A stretch of DNA of 64,000 nt, taken from Candidatus Acidiferrum typicum (GTDB lineage Bacteria > Acidobacteriota > Terriglobia > Acidiferrales > UBA7541). The DNA lies in contig JAOAPV010000088.1 in assembly GCA_025463055.1 (NCBI GenBank), forward strand, positions 1-64,000, given 5' to 3'. Shown in pieces: positions 1 to 10,450 of the stretch (within the stretch, counting starts at the first letter, position 1; the number at the start of each line of letters is the position of its first letter). The translations under genes and the position numbers were made by a program. The notes under the pieces were generated by a model, which was not told the DNA's origin, searched no databases, and saw only the letters and a list, made by a program, of their open reading frames with translations.

Positions 1-1413
<1,413 letters not shown>

Positions 1414-1429
1414 AGCCTGTCGCTTGGCG

Positions 1430-1458
1430 AAAAAAAATGCTCCGATTTTCATCGGAGC
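1430..1458 (-). terminator. Intrinsic-terminator-like hairpin in the 16S leader
   Basis: On the minus strand the sequence reads GCTCCGAT-GAAA-ATCGGAGC (1458-1439), an 8-bp perfect stem capped by a GNRA tetraloop, then one A and eight T (1437-1430). This has the shape of a rho-independent terminator. It lies between the rrn promoter and the 16S 5' end, ending about 17 bases before the mature rRNA, so transcription complexes must read through it to make rRNA. The boxA upstream fits an antitermination role. It could instead be a processing signal. Confidence 0.75.
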
Positions 1459-1555
1459 CAGCCTACCAAGCAAATTATTGTCGCTCGATTTACTCAAACC
1501 GCCTGCGCTCGAAAAGGGCAGACGGTACGAACGGATTCTGGCACATCGTATCGAT

Positions 1556-1567
1556 TGTCAAAGAGCG
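1556..1567 (-). promoter_or_regulatory. boxA antitermination element of the rrn leader
   Basis: The minus strand reads CGCTCTTTGACA, close to the bacterial boxA consensus TGCTCTTTAACA, which binds NusB/NusE (S10) in nascent rRNA and makes polymerase resist termination. It sits about 40 bases after the predicted transcription start and about 100 bases before the terminator-like hairpin, which is the order needed for it to override that hairpin. Confidence 0.8.
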
Positions 1568-1592
1568 ATAAGCCCCCCTGTCCAGCAGAAAG

Positions 1593-1608
1593 GCAACTAA
1601 GCAACTAA
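1593..1608. repeat. Tandem 8-base repeat at the predicted rrn transcription start
   Basis: GCAACTAA occurs twice head to tail (1593-1600 and 1601-1608; TTAGTTGC twice on the transcribed minus strand). The predicted start of rrn transcription, about seven bases past the -10 box, falls inside it. It may tune start-site choice or escape; no function is proven. Confidence 0.6.
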
Positions 1609-1611
1609 AGG

Positions 1612-1640
1612 AGTATACGGACGGGCCTACTGGATGTCAA
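1612..1640 (-). promoter_or_regulatory. rrn promoter, near-consensus sigma70 type
   Basis: On the minus strand there is a perfect -35 box TTGACA (1640-1635), a 17-base spacer and a -10 box TATACT (1617-1612). The start of transcription would be near 1605, giving a leader of about 190 bases before the 16S. The sequence just upstream is mildly AT-rich and could contain an UP element. It lies back to back with tilS, whose start codon is about 200 bases away. Confidence 0.88.
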
Positions 1641-1845
1641 CGATGGATTTTACGATTTCCACAGTTGTCCTCAGGTGACCTTCGCACCCCATCAGTGATC
1701 CGATGACAGTAGGTCCGGTTCGATTCAAGAAATCCCCGCAACATTTTGGTTTAAATCGCGGGGCTCCGCGGACTCGCCCCGCGCCACAGGTATGGGTATG
1801 GCGGCCTACTCTTAAGCACTTTGGGGCTGTTACCATTGGCAATTC

Positions 1846-3315
1846 ATGGGAAGTCTTTTCAGTAGGGTACGCGACGCCATCAAGACGCGAGAGTTGTTGT
1901 GCGCGGGGGAGCGCGTTGGCGTGGCGGTGTCGGGTGGCGCCGATTCGGTGGCGCTACTGCTGCTCCTTATCGATTTACGAAAACAGCTTGGAGTGGTGTT
2001 CAGCGTTGCGCATTTCAATCACAAATTGCGCGGCAAAGATTCGGACAAAGATGAAAGATTCGTTGCGAAGCTGGCGGCGAAATATGGATTGGTCTTTCAT
2101 TCGGAACAACTCGATGTGGCGGCCAAAGCGAAACGCGATAAGGCGAATCTGGAGGATACGGCGCGCCGGGCACGCTACGGATTTTTCGAGGCACTGGTGC
2201 AAAACGGGCATGTAGATAAGGTAGTCGTGGCGCATACGGCGGACGACCAGGCAGAGACGGTGCTCGCGCATATTCTGCGGGGGACGGGCTTGGCGGGGCT
2301 GGGAGGAATCCATCCCGAGGTCGGGCATGTGGTGCGGCCACTGCTGTGCGTGCGAAGAGCAGAGTTGCGCGCTTATCTCCGATTGAAGAAACAAAGGTGG
2401 TGCGAGGATGCGACGAATCGGGACACGACGAGGATGCGCGCGCGAATTCGGAAGAAGTTGATGCCGCTTTTGGAGAAACAGTTTCAGCCTGCAGTGGTGC
2501 AGCATTTAGCGACTTTGGCCGAGTTGGCCCGCGAGGACGAAGCATTTCTGGATGCGTGGGCTACCTCGCGACTACGGGAGCATGTTGATCTGAAATCGGG
2601 CTGGGCGCGTATTTCGGTTGCAGAGCTGCTTGAATGCGGGAAGACCAACGGTTGCACCACGGAGACCGCAGGTGGCGTGGACAAGAGAAATCTTGGTATG
2701 GCGAGACGAATTGTACGGCGCATCGTTAAACACGTAAGGCCAAGCGGCGGGCAGCTGAATGCGGAACACGTGCGAGTGATATTGGAGCTAGCGGCGAGTG
2801 GCCAGAATGGCAAGAGTTTGGAATTGCCTGGAGGGCTCCGGGTGCGACGGGAGCATGATGCTCTGGTATTTGGAGTCGCGAGCAACCTCGCTGAATCGAA
2901 GCAGCGCAAACCGCTGGAATTCGAGCGCGTAATCAAAATGGATGGTCTTGAAGGCGGCGTTCACGTGCCGGAAATAAGTTGCGTGTTCCGCTTCAGGGTG
3001 ATTGACTGGCCCGCGAAGAGAGGCGACACTATCGATACGGGGTTTGTGCTGGATTGCGACGCCCTGCAATCTCCGCTCATGCTGCGGAATTGGCGTCCGG
3101 GCGATAAATTCCGACCTTGTGGTCACCGAAGCGAGCACAAGCTGAAACGATTGTTGAGTAGGAAGAACGTAAGCCGTTGGGAGCGCGACGGCTGGCCGGT
3201 ACTGACGAGTGGCGGGACTCTGGTATGGACGCGCGGCTTTCCCGTGGCAGCGGAATTCGCCGTGACTGAGAAAACCCGGACTGCGCTGGTGATCACCGAG
3301 GAACCAATTCAGTGA
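1846..3315 (+). CDS. tilS: tRNA(Ile)-lysidine synthase
   Basis: The 489-residue protein has the N-type ATP pyrophosphatase PP-loop SGGADS at residues 29-34, the signature of TilS, which attaches lysine to C34 of the CAU-anticodon tRNA-Ile so that it reads AUA and is charged with isoleucine. After the roughly 200-residue catalytic domain comes a middle domain and a C-terminal TilS domain (from about residue 400) with the typical RNWRPGDKF and KRLLSRKNV segments. The ATG at 1846 lies just ahead of the domain; no strong ribosome-binding site is visible. It heads the classical tilS-hpt-ftsH cluster: the next start overlaps its stop. Confidence 0.95.
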   Translation: MGSLFSRVRDAIKTRELLCAGERVGVAVSGGADSVALLLLLIDLRKQLGVVFSVAHFNHKLRGKDSDKDERFVAKLAAKYGLVFHSEQLDVAAKAKRDKANLEDTARRARYGFFEALVQNGHVDKVVVAHTADDQAETVLAHILRGTGLAGLGGIHPEVGHVVRPLLCVRRAELRAYLRLKKQRWCEDATNRDTTRMRARIRKKLMPLLEKQFQPAVVQHLATLAELAREDEAFLDAWATSRLREHVDLKSGWARISVAELLECGKTNGCTTETAGGVDKRNLGMARRIVRRIVKHVRPSGGQLNAEHVRVILELAASGQNGKSLELPGGLRVRREHDALVFGVASNLAESKQRKPLEFERVIKMDGLEGGVHVPEISCVFRFRVIDWPAKRGDTIDTGFVLDCDALQSPLMLRNWRPGDKFRPCGHRSEHKLKRLLSRKNVSRWERDGWPVLTSGGTLVWTRGFPVAAEFAVTEKTRTALVITEEPIQ

Positions 3316-3890
3316 GGGGCAGCGGAGGAGATAGGGACAACGGCCAACGCGGCGCGACGTTTTCTCCCGCACGGATTGCTACGAGAGTTGCGGAGTTGGG
3401 CCGACAGATCTCGAGAGCGTGCGATGGTAAACGGCTGGATGTAGTGATTACGTTGGACCGGGGCTTTGTATTTGCGGCGGACCTGATACGACATATCGAT
3501 GCGCCGACGGTATGCCATTTTATTCGCGAGGACGTACGTGACGTCGAGCACGAAGGCCACGCGCGTCGCGAAGTAGCTTTCGGTAGGGGGCCCGACGTAA
3601 AAGGCCGGGATGTGCTGTTGGTGGACGCAGTGCTGGAGAGCGGCGTGACACAAGAATTTCTGCTGCGAAGGATCGGCGAAAGCCAGCCAAGGTCTTTGCG
3701 CATGGCGGTCTTGCTGGACAAGCCGGAACAGCGTCGCGTGGGCTTGGAGCCCGATTACTTTGGGTTCCGGACTGCATCTAATGGGTTATGGGTAGGCTAC
3801 GGCCTAGCGGCGTCTAATGGAATGGGCCGCAACCAAAAAGGTTTGTCGATGAAACCGCTTTCAGGGAAGCGGAGAGGTCGGAAGAGATAA
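3312..3890 (+). CDS. hpt: Hypoxanthine phosphoribosyltransferase homologue with altered PRPP loop
   Basis: GTG start at 3312 overlaps the tilS stop (GTGA), implying coupled translation. The 192-residue product has the type I phosphoribosyltransferase layout and the LLDKP and WVGYGL segments of HPRT, which makes IMP or GMP from base plus PRPP. The PRPP-binding loop at residues 105-113 reads DAVLESGVT. Typical HPRTs have an acidic pair (ED or DD) followed by two residues and DTG, the last Asp being the catalytic one. Here the second acid is Ala and the catalytic position Glu, and the C-terminus is also divergent. Position in tilS-hpt-ftsH supports orthology; activity is uncertain. Confidence 0.82.
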   Translation: MRGSGGDRDNGQRGATFSPARIATRVAELGRQISRACDGKRLDVVITLDRGFVFAADLIRHIDAPTVCHFIREDVRDVEHEGHARREVAFGRGPDVKGRDVLLVDAVLESGVTQEFLLRRIGESQPRSLRMAVLLDKPEQRRVGLEPDYFGFRTASNGLWVGYGLAASNGMGRNQKGLSMKPLSGKRRGRKR

Positions 3891-3951
3891 GAGGCGATCC
3901 GGCGCTGCCAGGGGCAAAACCCTCGGGGCTCGGAACAAAGGTGAGGATGAC

Positions 3952-5898
3952 GTGAATTCTAGTTCTACAGCGAAGACGATTCTGTTCTGGATATCGATCG
4001 TGTTCCTGGGCGTGATGCTCTGGCGATTGGTGTCCGCGAACGGACAAACGGCGCGCGAGGATGACCCCAGTTACAGCGAGTTCATGGCGAAGGTGGACAA
4101 TGGCGACGTGAAGGAAGTCACGATGTATTTGTCGCCCAACAGCTATGAACTGCAGGGCGAATACGTGCGTCCCGCGAACCACAAGTTTCACGTCACCATT
4201 TTCAAGGAAGCGGCCCCGGACCTGACTAAGGTGCTGAAGGACAAGGCTGTCCAGATCAAGGTCAAGGAAGTGCGTAGCGGCGATTGGGTTTTGATCCTGC
4301 TAAACGCTGCGCCACTGATCTTACTGGTGGGATTCTGCTTGTTCTTGATGAGGCAGATGCAGGCCGGCGGAAACAAAGCCTTGAGCTTTGGGAAGTCGCG
4401 TGCGCGGCTGCTTTCGGCACAGCAGAAGAAAGCGACATTTAAAGATGTTGCGGGAACGGATGAAGCGAAGGAAGAGCTGCAGGAAATTATTGAATTCTTG
4501 AAGGATCCTCAGAAATTTCAAAAACTTGGCGGGCGCATCCCGAAAGGTGTGCTGCTAGTCGGACCTCCGGGAACGGGCAAGACGTTGTTGGCTCGTGCGA
4601 TTGCAGGAGAGGCGAACGTACCGTTCTTCTCGATTTCCGGTTCGGACTTTGTCGAAATGTTCGTGGGTGTCGGCGCGAGCCGTGTTCGCGACCTTTTCGA
4701 GCAAGGTAAGAAGAATGCACCTTGCATTATCTTCATCGATGAGATCGATGCCGTCGGCCGCCATCGCGGCGCAGGTCTAGGCGGCGGTCACGACGAGCGC
4801 GAGCAGACGCTGAATGCGTTGCTTGTGGAGATGGATGGTTTCGAGTCGAACGAAGGCGTGATTTTGATCGCGGCGACGAACAGGCCGGATGTACTCGATC
4901 CGGCGCTGCTACGGCCGGGACGATTTGACCGCCGCGTGGTGGTTGCACGTCCGGACGTAAAGGGCCGCGAGGAAATTCTTCGCGTGCACACGCGCAAGGT
5001 GCCCATTGCTGACGATGTGGATTTGTCCATCATCGCGCGAGGCACGCCGGGATTCTCTGGCGCGGACCTGGCGAACCTGGTGAATGAGGCTGCCTTATGG
5101 GCGGCGCGCCAGAACCGCAAGTTTGTGATGATGTCGGACTTCGAGATGTCCAAAGACAAGGTGTTGATGGGCGTCGAGCGCAAGTCCATGATTTTGTCGG
5201 ACGAGGAAAAGAAGAACACGGCCTATCACGAGGCTGGACACGCGCTGGTCGCGGCGATGACTCCCGGCGCCGACCCCGTGCACAAAGTCACGATTATTCC
5301 GCGCGGCATGGCGCTGGGCTTGACCATGCAGTTGCCGGAAGATGACAAGCACACTTACACGCGGGGATATCTGGAGACGATGCTGGCTGTGCTGATGGGT
5401 GGGCGCTCGGCGGAAGAGATTTTCCTCGGGCATATCACCACCGGCGCGGGTAATGACATCGAACGCGCTACGGACATTGCTCGCAATATGGTCTGCGAAT
5501 GGGGCATGAGCGAACTGGGTCCATTGGCATACGGCAAGAAAGACGAAGCCATTTTCCTGGGCCGCGAGATTGCGCAGCATCGGGACTATTCCGAAGACAC
5601 CGCGATCCAAATTGATAAGGAAGTGAAGCGGATCGTCAACAGTGGGTACGAGAACGCCAAGAAGCTCTTGTCGAACAATAAAGAGACGCTCGAGCGCATT
5701 GCGCAAGCATTGCTGGAGCGGGAAGTAATCGACGCCAACGAAGTGAAACTGCTGATGGAAGGGAAGCCGCTGCCAGAAAAGCCGCGGACGCCTCCCACAA
5801 CGCCGCAGGCGGCGCCGAGCGCGGACCCGAAGGTGGTGCGGCCGGAATTGCGGCCTGCACCCGGATTTACGCGCGGTGAGAACCCGGCCAAAGCATAA
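3952..5898 (+). CDS. ftsH: ATP-dependent zinc metalloprotease FtsH
   Basis: The 648-residue inner-membrane AAA+ protease starts with GTG at 3952. Two membrane segments flank a periplasmic loop (about residues 8-28 and 105-130). The AAA module has Walker A GPPGTGKT (204-211), Walker B IIFIDEID near 258 and the second region of homology ([19 protein letters not shown]). The zinc protease site HEAGH is at 426-430, with the third acidic ligand expected in the [11 protein letters not shown] segment near 500. The tail is proline-rich. It degrades membrane and regulatory proteins. It follows hpt by about 60 bases and is closed by a terminator, so it ends the tilS-hpt-ftsH unit. Confidence 0.98.
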   Translation: MNSSSTAKTILFWISIVFLGVMLWRLVSANGQTAREDDPSYSEFMAKVDNGDVKEVTMYLSPNSYELQGEYVRPANHKFHVTIFKEAAPDLTKVLKDKAVQIKVKEVRSGDWVLILLNAAPLILLVGFCLFLMRQMQAGGNKALSFGKSRARLLSAQQKKATFKDVAGTDEAKEELQEIIEFLKDPQKFQKLGGRIPKGVLLVGPPGTGKTLLARAIAGEANVPFFSISGSDFVEMFVGVGASRVRDLFEQGKKNAPCIIFIDEIDAVGRHRGAGLGGGHDEREQTLNALLVEMDGFESNEGVILIAATNRPDVLDPALLRPGRFDRRVVVARPDVKGREEILRVHTRKVPIADDVDLSIIARGTPGFSGADLANLVNEAALWAARQNRKFVMMSDFEMSKDKVLMGVERKSMILSDEEKKNTAYHEAGHALVAAMTPGADPVHKVTIIPRGMALGLTMQLPEDDKHTYTRGYLETMLAVLMGGRSAEEIFLGHITTGAGNDIERATDIARNMVCEWGMSELGPLAYGKKDEAIFLGREIAQHRDYSEDTAIQIDKEVKRIVNSGYENAKKLLSNNKETLERIAQALLEREVIDANEVKLLMEGKPLPEKPRTPPTTPQAAPSADPKVVRPELRPAPGFTRGENPAKA

Positions 5899-5923
5899 AC
5901 GATACGGCGGGTGAAGAAATTGA

Positions 5924-5953
5924 GGCGCGGAGAGATCCGCGCCTTTATTTTTT
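5924..5953 (+). terminator. Rho-independent terminator of the tilS-hpt-ftsH unit
   Basis: Perfect 8-bp stem GGCGCGGA (5924-5931) / TCCGCGCC (5936-5943) with a GAGA loop, followed by TTTATTTTTT. It starts 25 bases after the ftsH stop. Confidence 0.92.
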
Positions 5954-5998
5954 GAAGGCCGGGGATTCTTTTGCGGTGAGAAGGATTAGAATAGAGCC

Positions 5999-6304
5999 AT
6001 GGGGAAGAATCAAGAGCCACTCAAGGTGACGTGCCCGTGCTGCCAGGCGAAATTGTCGGTGGATGCGGCGCTGGGCGTGGTGCTCTCGCACGAGGAACCG
6101 CCCCACAAGGGGCCTGATGTGGACCTGACGAATGCGGCGGGAATATTGAGCGAGCAGCAGCGCCGGCGCGAAGATAAATTTGCGGATTCCTGGTTTCAAG
6201 AGACGAACAAGGAAGACATCCTGGCGAAGAAGTTCGAAGAAGCGATGAAAAAAGCCAAGGATGCGCCAGTAGGAAAGCCGATCCGCGATTTCGACCTCGA
6301 CTAA
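5999..6304 (+). CDS. Small CPxC-motif protein of unknown function
   Basis: This 101-residue soluble protein opens with a CPCCQAKL segment, one half of a zinc-ribbon-like site; no second cysteine pair follows, so metal binding would need a partner or dimer. The rest is charged and largely helical, with lysine-rich stretches and a DFDLD tail. No signal peptide or membrane segment is seen. It stands alone between the ftsH terminator and folP, about 90 bases upstream of folP, and may be cotranscribed with it. I do not recognise a function. Confidence 0.7.
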   Translation: MGKNQEPLKVTCPCCQAKLSVDAALGVVLSHEEPPHKGPDVDLTNAAGILSEQQRRREDKFADSWFQETNKEDILAKKFEEAMKKAKDAPVGKPIRDFDLD

Positions 6305-6397
6305 CTTCTAATCCCTCTCTGCTAGCGCTGGCCCGCAACTTTTGCTCCTCTGCGTTACGTTTTCTTTGCCTCCCAAGATAAACTGCTACGTCGGCCC

Positions 6398-7285
6398 ATG
6401 CTCAAACGCCGTAAATTCCACCTGCGCCTTCCTTCGGGCACGCTCGCTCTGGGCGAGCGTACGCTCGTAATGGGCGTGCTGAACGTTACGCCCGACAGTT
6501 TTTCGGATGGTGGCAACTTTCTCGATCCACAACGCGCGGTCGAGTACGCGTTGAAGATGGAACAGGCGGGGGCCGATCTGCTCGATATCGGCGGGGAATC
6601 GACGCGACCGGGTTCGACGGGGACAGCGGCGGACACGGAACTCGCGCGCATTTTGCCGGTCTTGGAAGGCCTGCGCGGGGAGCTGAAGATTCCCATCTCC
6701 ATAGACACGCGAAAATCGCAGGTAGCAGACGCCGCCATCAGTGCGGGCGCCCAAATCATCAACGACGTCTCTGGGCTGCGTAGCGATCCGCGCATTGCTG
6801 AAGTGGCGCGTCGCCGCCGTGTACCTTTGATCCTGATGCACATGCGCGGCGAGCCACAGACTATGCAGAAGAAGCCATTTGCGCGGGACGTGATGAAGGA
6901 CGTTACGCAGGGTTTGCGCGCGTCAATTTCCATAGCTCGGAAAGCCCGCATCGCGAAATCGCAAATCATCATCGACCCGGGCATTGGATTCGGCAAAAGT
7001 TTCGAGCAGAACTATGAGTTGCTAAGGAAGCTGCCGGAAATGGCGAAGCTCGGCTATCCGCTGCTGGTGGGTACGTCGCGCAAGGGATTTCTTGGGGCGA
7101 CGCTAGCTCGCGATGGTAAATCAGCACCCTCCGAGGAGCGGCTCTGGGCCACGGCCGCAAGCGTGACCGCCAGCATTCTGGGCGGTGCGCACATCGTGCG
7201 CGTCCACGATGTGGCAGAAATGGCGCAAGTGGCGCGTGTCGCCGACTGCCTGCTCGACCCCGCCAATTGCCGCAATTTTCGCTAG
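6398..7285 (+). CDS. folP: Dihydropteroate synthase
   Basis: The 295-residue TIM-barrel enzyme joins 6-hydroxymethyl-dihydropterin pyrophosphate with p-aminobenzoate in folate synthesis and is the sulfonamide target. Family motifs in order: GVLNVTPDSFSDGG near the N-terminus, DIGGESTRPGS, SIDTRKSQVADAA, INDVSGL, LMHMRGEPQTMQ, DPGIGFGKS and LLVGTSRKGFLG. Length is normal. It begins at ATG 6398. A short CCGCC/GGCGG hairpin at 7386-7400 follows before the next gene, but without a U tract. Confidence 0.96.
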   Translation: MLKRRKFHLRLPSGTLALGERTLVMGVLNVTPDSFSDGGNFLDPQRAVEYALKMEQAGADLLDIGGESTRPGSTGTAADTELARILPVLEGLRGELKIPISIDTRKSQVADAAISAGAQIINDVSGLRSDPRIAEVARRRRVPLILMHMRGEPQTMQKKPFARDVMKDVTQGLRASISIARKARIAKSQIIIDPGIGFGKSFEQNYELLRKLPEMAKLGYPLLVGTSRKGFLGATLARDGKSAPSEERLWATAASVTASILGGAHIVRVHDVAEMAQVARVADCLLDPANCRNFR

Positions 7286-7488
7286 CCAAAGCGCCGCTGC
7301 GCAAGCTAGAATCTTCGGCATCGGAGTTTCCCAGGAAAAGAAGATGTTCATGCCTCGTTACATCTCATTCGTCGCTGTCGCGTAACCGCCGCTTAGGCGG
7401 ACCGTTCCCTCTCCCGTTTCTTCACATTTATTGCCGTAACCGCGTAAGCCGGTATGAACTACGCTTTCGCAGAAATGTATAGGCCTAT

Positions 7489-8907
7489 ATGGAAACGCAA
7501 GAACTAACGACCGCACCTCAAACTATTCCTCTCTGGAGCTCCATACGCGAGGCGCTGCGCGGTTCGCATCAGGATTTCACGACGGGCAGTCTCAATCGAG
7601 CCATTTTGCTGCTCGCGATCCCCATGGTTCTGGAGATGGTGCTCGAGTCGCTATTCGCGGTGGTGGACGTGTTCTGGGTTGGCCGCCTTGGTGCGGATGC
7701 CGTGGCAACAGTCGGCCTCACCGAGTCGCTACTAAGCCTGGTTTTCGCGGTTGGGCTCGGGTTGAGCCTCTCCACCACAGCGATGGTCGCGCGCCGAATT
7801 GGCGAGAAAGATCCCGCGGGCGCCGCGGTGGCGGGCGTGCAAGCAATCATCATCGGTATTGCTATCTCTCTGCTGATCGGCGTTCCATGCATGTTCCTGG
7901 GGCCGCGCTTGCTCAGCTTGATGGGCGCGTCTCCGCAGATTGTCGCGGTCGGTGGCGGCTATGCACGGATTGCGCTGGGTGGCAGCGGCGCGATCATGTT
8001 GCTATTTCTTAACAATGCAATTTTTCGCGGTGCGGGCGACGCTGCGATTGCCATGCGCTTGCTCTGGGTCTCGAACATCATCAACCTTGTGCTCGATCCT
8101 TGCCTTATTTTCGGCTGGGGACCTTTCCCCAAGCTCGGCGTAACTGGCGCAGCTCTGGCGACGCTTACCGGCCGCAGCATCGGCGTGCTCTATCAGTTTT
8201 ACCGGCTGCTGCGCGGCACGGAACGGATCCGCATATTGCGCCAGCAACTTCGCTTGGAGCTGGGCGTTTTGTGGAGGCTAGTGCGCGTGTCGCTGACGGG
8301 CATCTTGCAATTTGCGATTGCGCACACAAGTTGGATCGGCCTCGTGCGCATTGTCAGCCTGTTCGGATCCGCGGCACTTGCCGGCTACACAATAGCGATC
8401 CGCATCCTAATTTTCATCATCCTGCCGAGTTGGGGGCTCAGCAACGCCGCCGCTACTTTGGTCGGCCAAAACCTGGGCGCAAAACAGCCCGAGCGAGCGG
8501 CAACCTCAGTATGGCGCACCGGCTTCTACAACATGCTGTTTCTCGGCGTGATCGGCGTGTTCTTCATTTTTTTCGCAGAGCCGGCGGTGCGGCTGTTCAC
8601 GAACGATCCGGAAGTCGTGCCTCTGGCGGCGTCCTGCCTGCGCATCTTGAGCTACGGCAACATTGGCTACGCGTACGGCATGGTGATGCTGCAAGCGTTT
8701 AACGGCGCGGGCGATACGGTGACGCCGACAATCGTAAACTTTTTCGGCTTCTGGCTGCTGGAAATTCCACTGGCGTATGCGTTGGCGATTCCGCTTCACA
8801 TGCGGTCAAAAGGAGTGTTCCTGTCTATCGTGGTGGCGGAAGCTGCGATTGCGGCGGCCGGCATTGTGCTGTTCAAGAGAGGCCGCTGGAAGCGCCAACA
8901 AATTTAG
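7489..8907 (+). CDS. MATE family multidrug/cation efflux transporter
   Basis: The 472-residue polytopic membrane protein has about 12 hydrophobic segments in two similar halves and typical MATE features: IPMVLEMVLESLF and VDVFWVGRLG near the first helix, and an internal repeat with GAGDT in the second half. MATE carriers expel cationic compounds in exchange for sodium or protons. The N-terminal 40 residues are a hydrophilic extension. ATG at 7489. It has no regulator next to it, and the substrate cannot be inferred. Confidence 0.93.
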   Translation: METQELTTAPQTIPLWSSIREALRGSHQDFTTGSLNRAILLLAIPMVLEMVLESLFAVVDVFWVGRLGADAVATVGLTESLLSLVFAVGLGLSLSTTAMVARRIGEKDPAGAAVAGVQAIIIGIAISLLIGVPCMFLGPRLLSLMGASPQIVAVGGGYARIALGGSGAIMLLFLNNAIFRGAGDAAIAMRLLWVSNIINLVLDPCLIFGWGPFPKLGVTGAALATLTGRSIGVLYQFYRLLRGTERIRILRQQLRLELGVLWRLVRVSLTGILQFAIAHTSWIGLVRIVSLFGSAALAGYTIAIRILIFIILPSWGLSNAAATLVGQNLGAKQPERAATSVWRTGFYNMLFLGVIGVFFIFFAEPAVRLFTNDPEVVPLAASCLRILSYGNIGYAYGMVMLQAFNGAGDTVTPTIVNFFGFWLLEIPLAYALAIPLHMRSKGVFLSIVVAEAAIAAAGIVLFKRGRWKRQQI

Positions 8908-9052
8908 AAATGGGCGAGGCCGATAAGCGCGTGTCAGCAAGCAAACAAAGGGTACTAAGGTGAATCCCCGCTTGCGGAGGGGCATAGCCCGTGACTAAAT
9001 GTGGTCTGGCGGCGCGCTGCGAAACTACCGCGGCGTGCGCCGCAGGAGCTTT

Positions 9053-9421
9053 TTGGCATCCGTACTCATCGTCGATGATCATCCAGCGGTCCGCCGGGCC
9101 CTTCGTGCGGCGTTTGAGCGCCAGCCTGGCTTTACTGTGTGCGGCGAGGCCGAAGATGGTTTTGAGGCCATCAGCAAGGCCAAGAGACTTGCGCCCGATC
9201 TGATTGTGCTAGATCTGCGTATGCCGGTTATGGACGGGTTGGAAGCTGCGCGCGAGCTCAAGCGGCTATTCCCTCGAGTTCCCCTGATGATGCTGACGTG
9301 TTATCACAGCAGTGCGGCGGAAAAACAGGCGCTTGCTTCCGGTGTGACCGCGGTTTTCTCGAAGCCAGACGGCATGCAGAATCTGATCTGGCAGGCCCGC
9401 GCAGTGCTGATGCCTTCCTAG
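9053..9421 (+). CDS. Stand-alone response-regulator receiver protein
   Basis: A CheY-like receiver domain with no output domain. With the proposed TTG start at 9053 (AGGAG at 9044-9048) it has 122 residues, the acidic pair at residues 8-9, the phospho-acceptor Asp at 54 (LDLRMP) and the conserved Lys at 104 (SKPDG). An upstream in-frame ATG at 8999 would add 18 residues unlike the family, so I prefer the TTG. No histidine kinase is adjacent. The sequence after the acidic pair (HPAVRRAL) resembles NarL-type receivers, so it may be a truncated relative of those regulators or a phosphorelay component. Confidence 0.85.
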   Translation: MASVLIVDDHPAVRRALRAAFERQPGFTVCGEAEDGFEAISKAKRLAPDLIVLDLRMPVMDGLEAARELKRLFPRVPLMMLTCYHSSAAEKQALASGVTAVFSKPDGMQNLIWQARAVLMPS

Positions 9422-9476
9422 ATCCATCGTGCTCTTACATTCTCAGGCGGAAGTGTTTCGCGATTTGTACGTATGG

Positions 9477-9671
9477 CTAGACGCGGACGCTCGGAGCACT
9501 GAAGCTTGCAACGATCCTTTGCGCGCGCTGATCGAAAATTACATACTCTCCGCTAACCTTGTCAGCTAATTCCTTCACTCGAGACTTTGCGGTCTCAAGA
9601 TCAAATGCGGCTTCAAGCCATATCAATTCGGCAGCGTCTTTTTTTAGGATGTCGTACGCGGCAGATAACAT
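9477..9671 (-). CDS. Small conserved-looking protein of unknown function
   Basis: This 64-residue product starts at ATG 9671. Its middle part (AAFDLETAKSRVKELADKV) is an amphipathic helix rich in Leu/Ala and charged residues, followed by a short beta-like segment (EYVIFDQRAQRIVASF). It resembles small unnamed proteins I have seen in Acidobacteriota, but this is recollection, not a search. It contains no Cys or His, no signal peptide and no membrane segment. It is convergent with the receiver gene. Confidence 0.6.
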   Translation of the reverse strand: MLSAAYDILKKDAAELIWLEAAFDLETAKSRVKELADKVSGEYVIFDQRAQRIVASFSAPSVRV

Positions 9672-9912
9672 TCTCTGTGTGTTCCTCGTAAAAACTAGGG
9701 CCTATCTCGACTGGGTGGGGTTCGCAAGCGAATTCGATTTCCGGGCGGAGGCGGGTGCGCCTGCGTTTCTGATTGCAGCTTACTGGCACAGCTACCAATC
9801 ACAAGCAGGTGAATCCTCGCATTCGCCCGCAGGAAATTCACTAGTTGCTTGGCGTACGAGGTTTGCTGTAGGTCCTCTGTAGGCACGCAATAAGCAGCAA
9901 TAGTGTGGCGAT

Positions 9913-10368
9913 TTATGCGGGGAGTAATTCAAAGACGGGATAGCTCGATGCAATCTGGCGGAAGCTTTCAGAGGGTGAACCCGCGCGCACAGGAAAAAAC
10001 CGCTGCACTGCGGACTTGTAGCTATCCAAGTACAATTTCAATATCTCTGGCTTGTCGGCGTCGGGGACCGGGCGCAGCCGGTACTTGCGCTGAGTGCTTC
10101 CCCTTTTGAGCAGAATTTCGCTAGTCACTTCGCTGTTGCGTACCCATTGCGTCCGGCCGCGCGGCGCGACCAAATAGGACTTGCCTCTGAACTGAAGCAG
10201 ATTCACAGGTGACGAATAAACGCGCCCGGTTTTCCGTCCCCGCACCTGCAAGAGCTGCATGTATCCCGGACCGATCCCGAGCCCGACCAAGAATCCGAAA
10301 ACACGATTGAAAAGCCCTGCGACTGCGCTGGGTTTCTGTAGCACGGGCAATTGCGCGCTATCGCTCAT
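9913..10368 (-). CDS. F420-dependent (Ddn-like) nitroreductase family protein
   Basis: The 151-residue protein has the hallmark RGRKTGRVYSSPV segment at residues 43-55, followed by a split-barrel fold pattern. The deazaflavin-dependent nitroreductase family typically shows R(G)RKTG. Members reduce diverse substrates with reduced F420 or bind related flavins. Whether this host makes F420 cannot be told from this window, and some family members use other cofactors or act without known chemistry. It is divergent from the MscS gene, sharing a promoter region of about 80 bases. Confidence 0.8.
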   Translation of the reverse strand: MSDSAQLPVLQKPSAVAGLFNRVFGFLVGLGIGPGYMQLLQVRGRKTGRVYSSPVNLLQFRGKSYLVAPRGRTQWVRNSEVTSEILLKRGSTQRKYRLRPVPDADKPEILKLYLDSYKSAVQRFFPVRAGSPSESFRQIASSYPVFELLPA

Positions 10369-10450
10369 GGCCAGATTGTACGGTTTTTCGCTTCCCAGCG
10401 TCTCGACTACACCTTTCTTAGGCCCCAGAGCGTCTTATTTAGGAATTCTA

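Noticed and set aside
10259-10450. Extended N-terminus of the MscS-type channel
   Set aside because: The extension overlaps the divergent nitroreductase gene, while ATG 10451 has a ribosome-binding site and starts a signal peptide.
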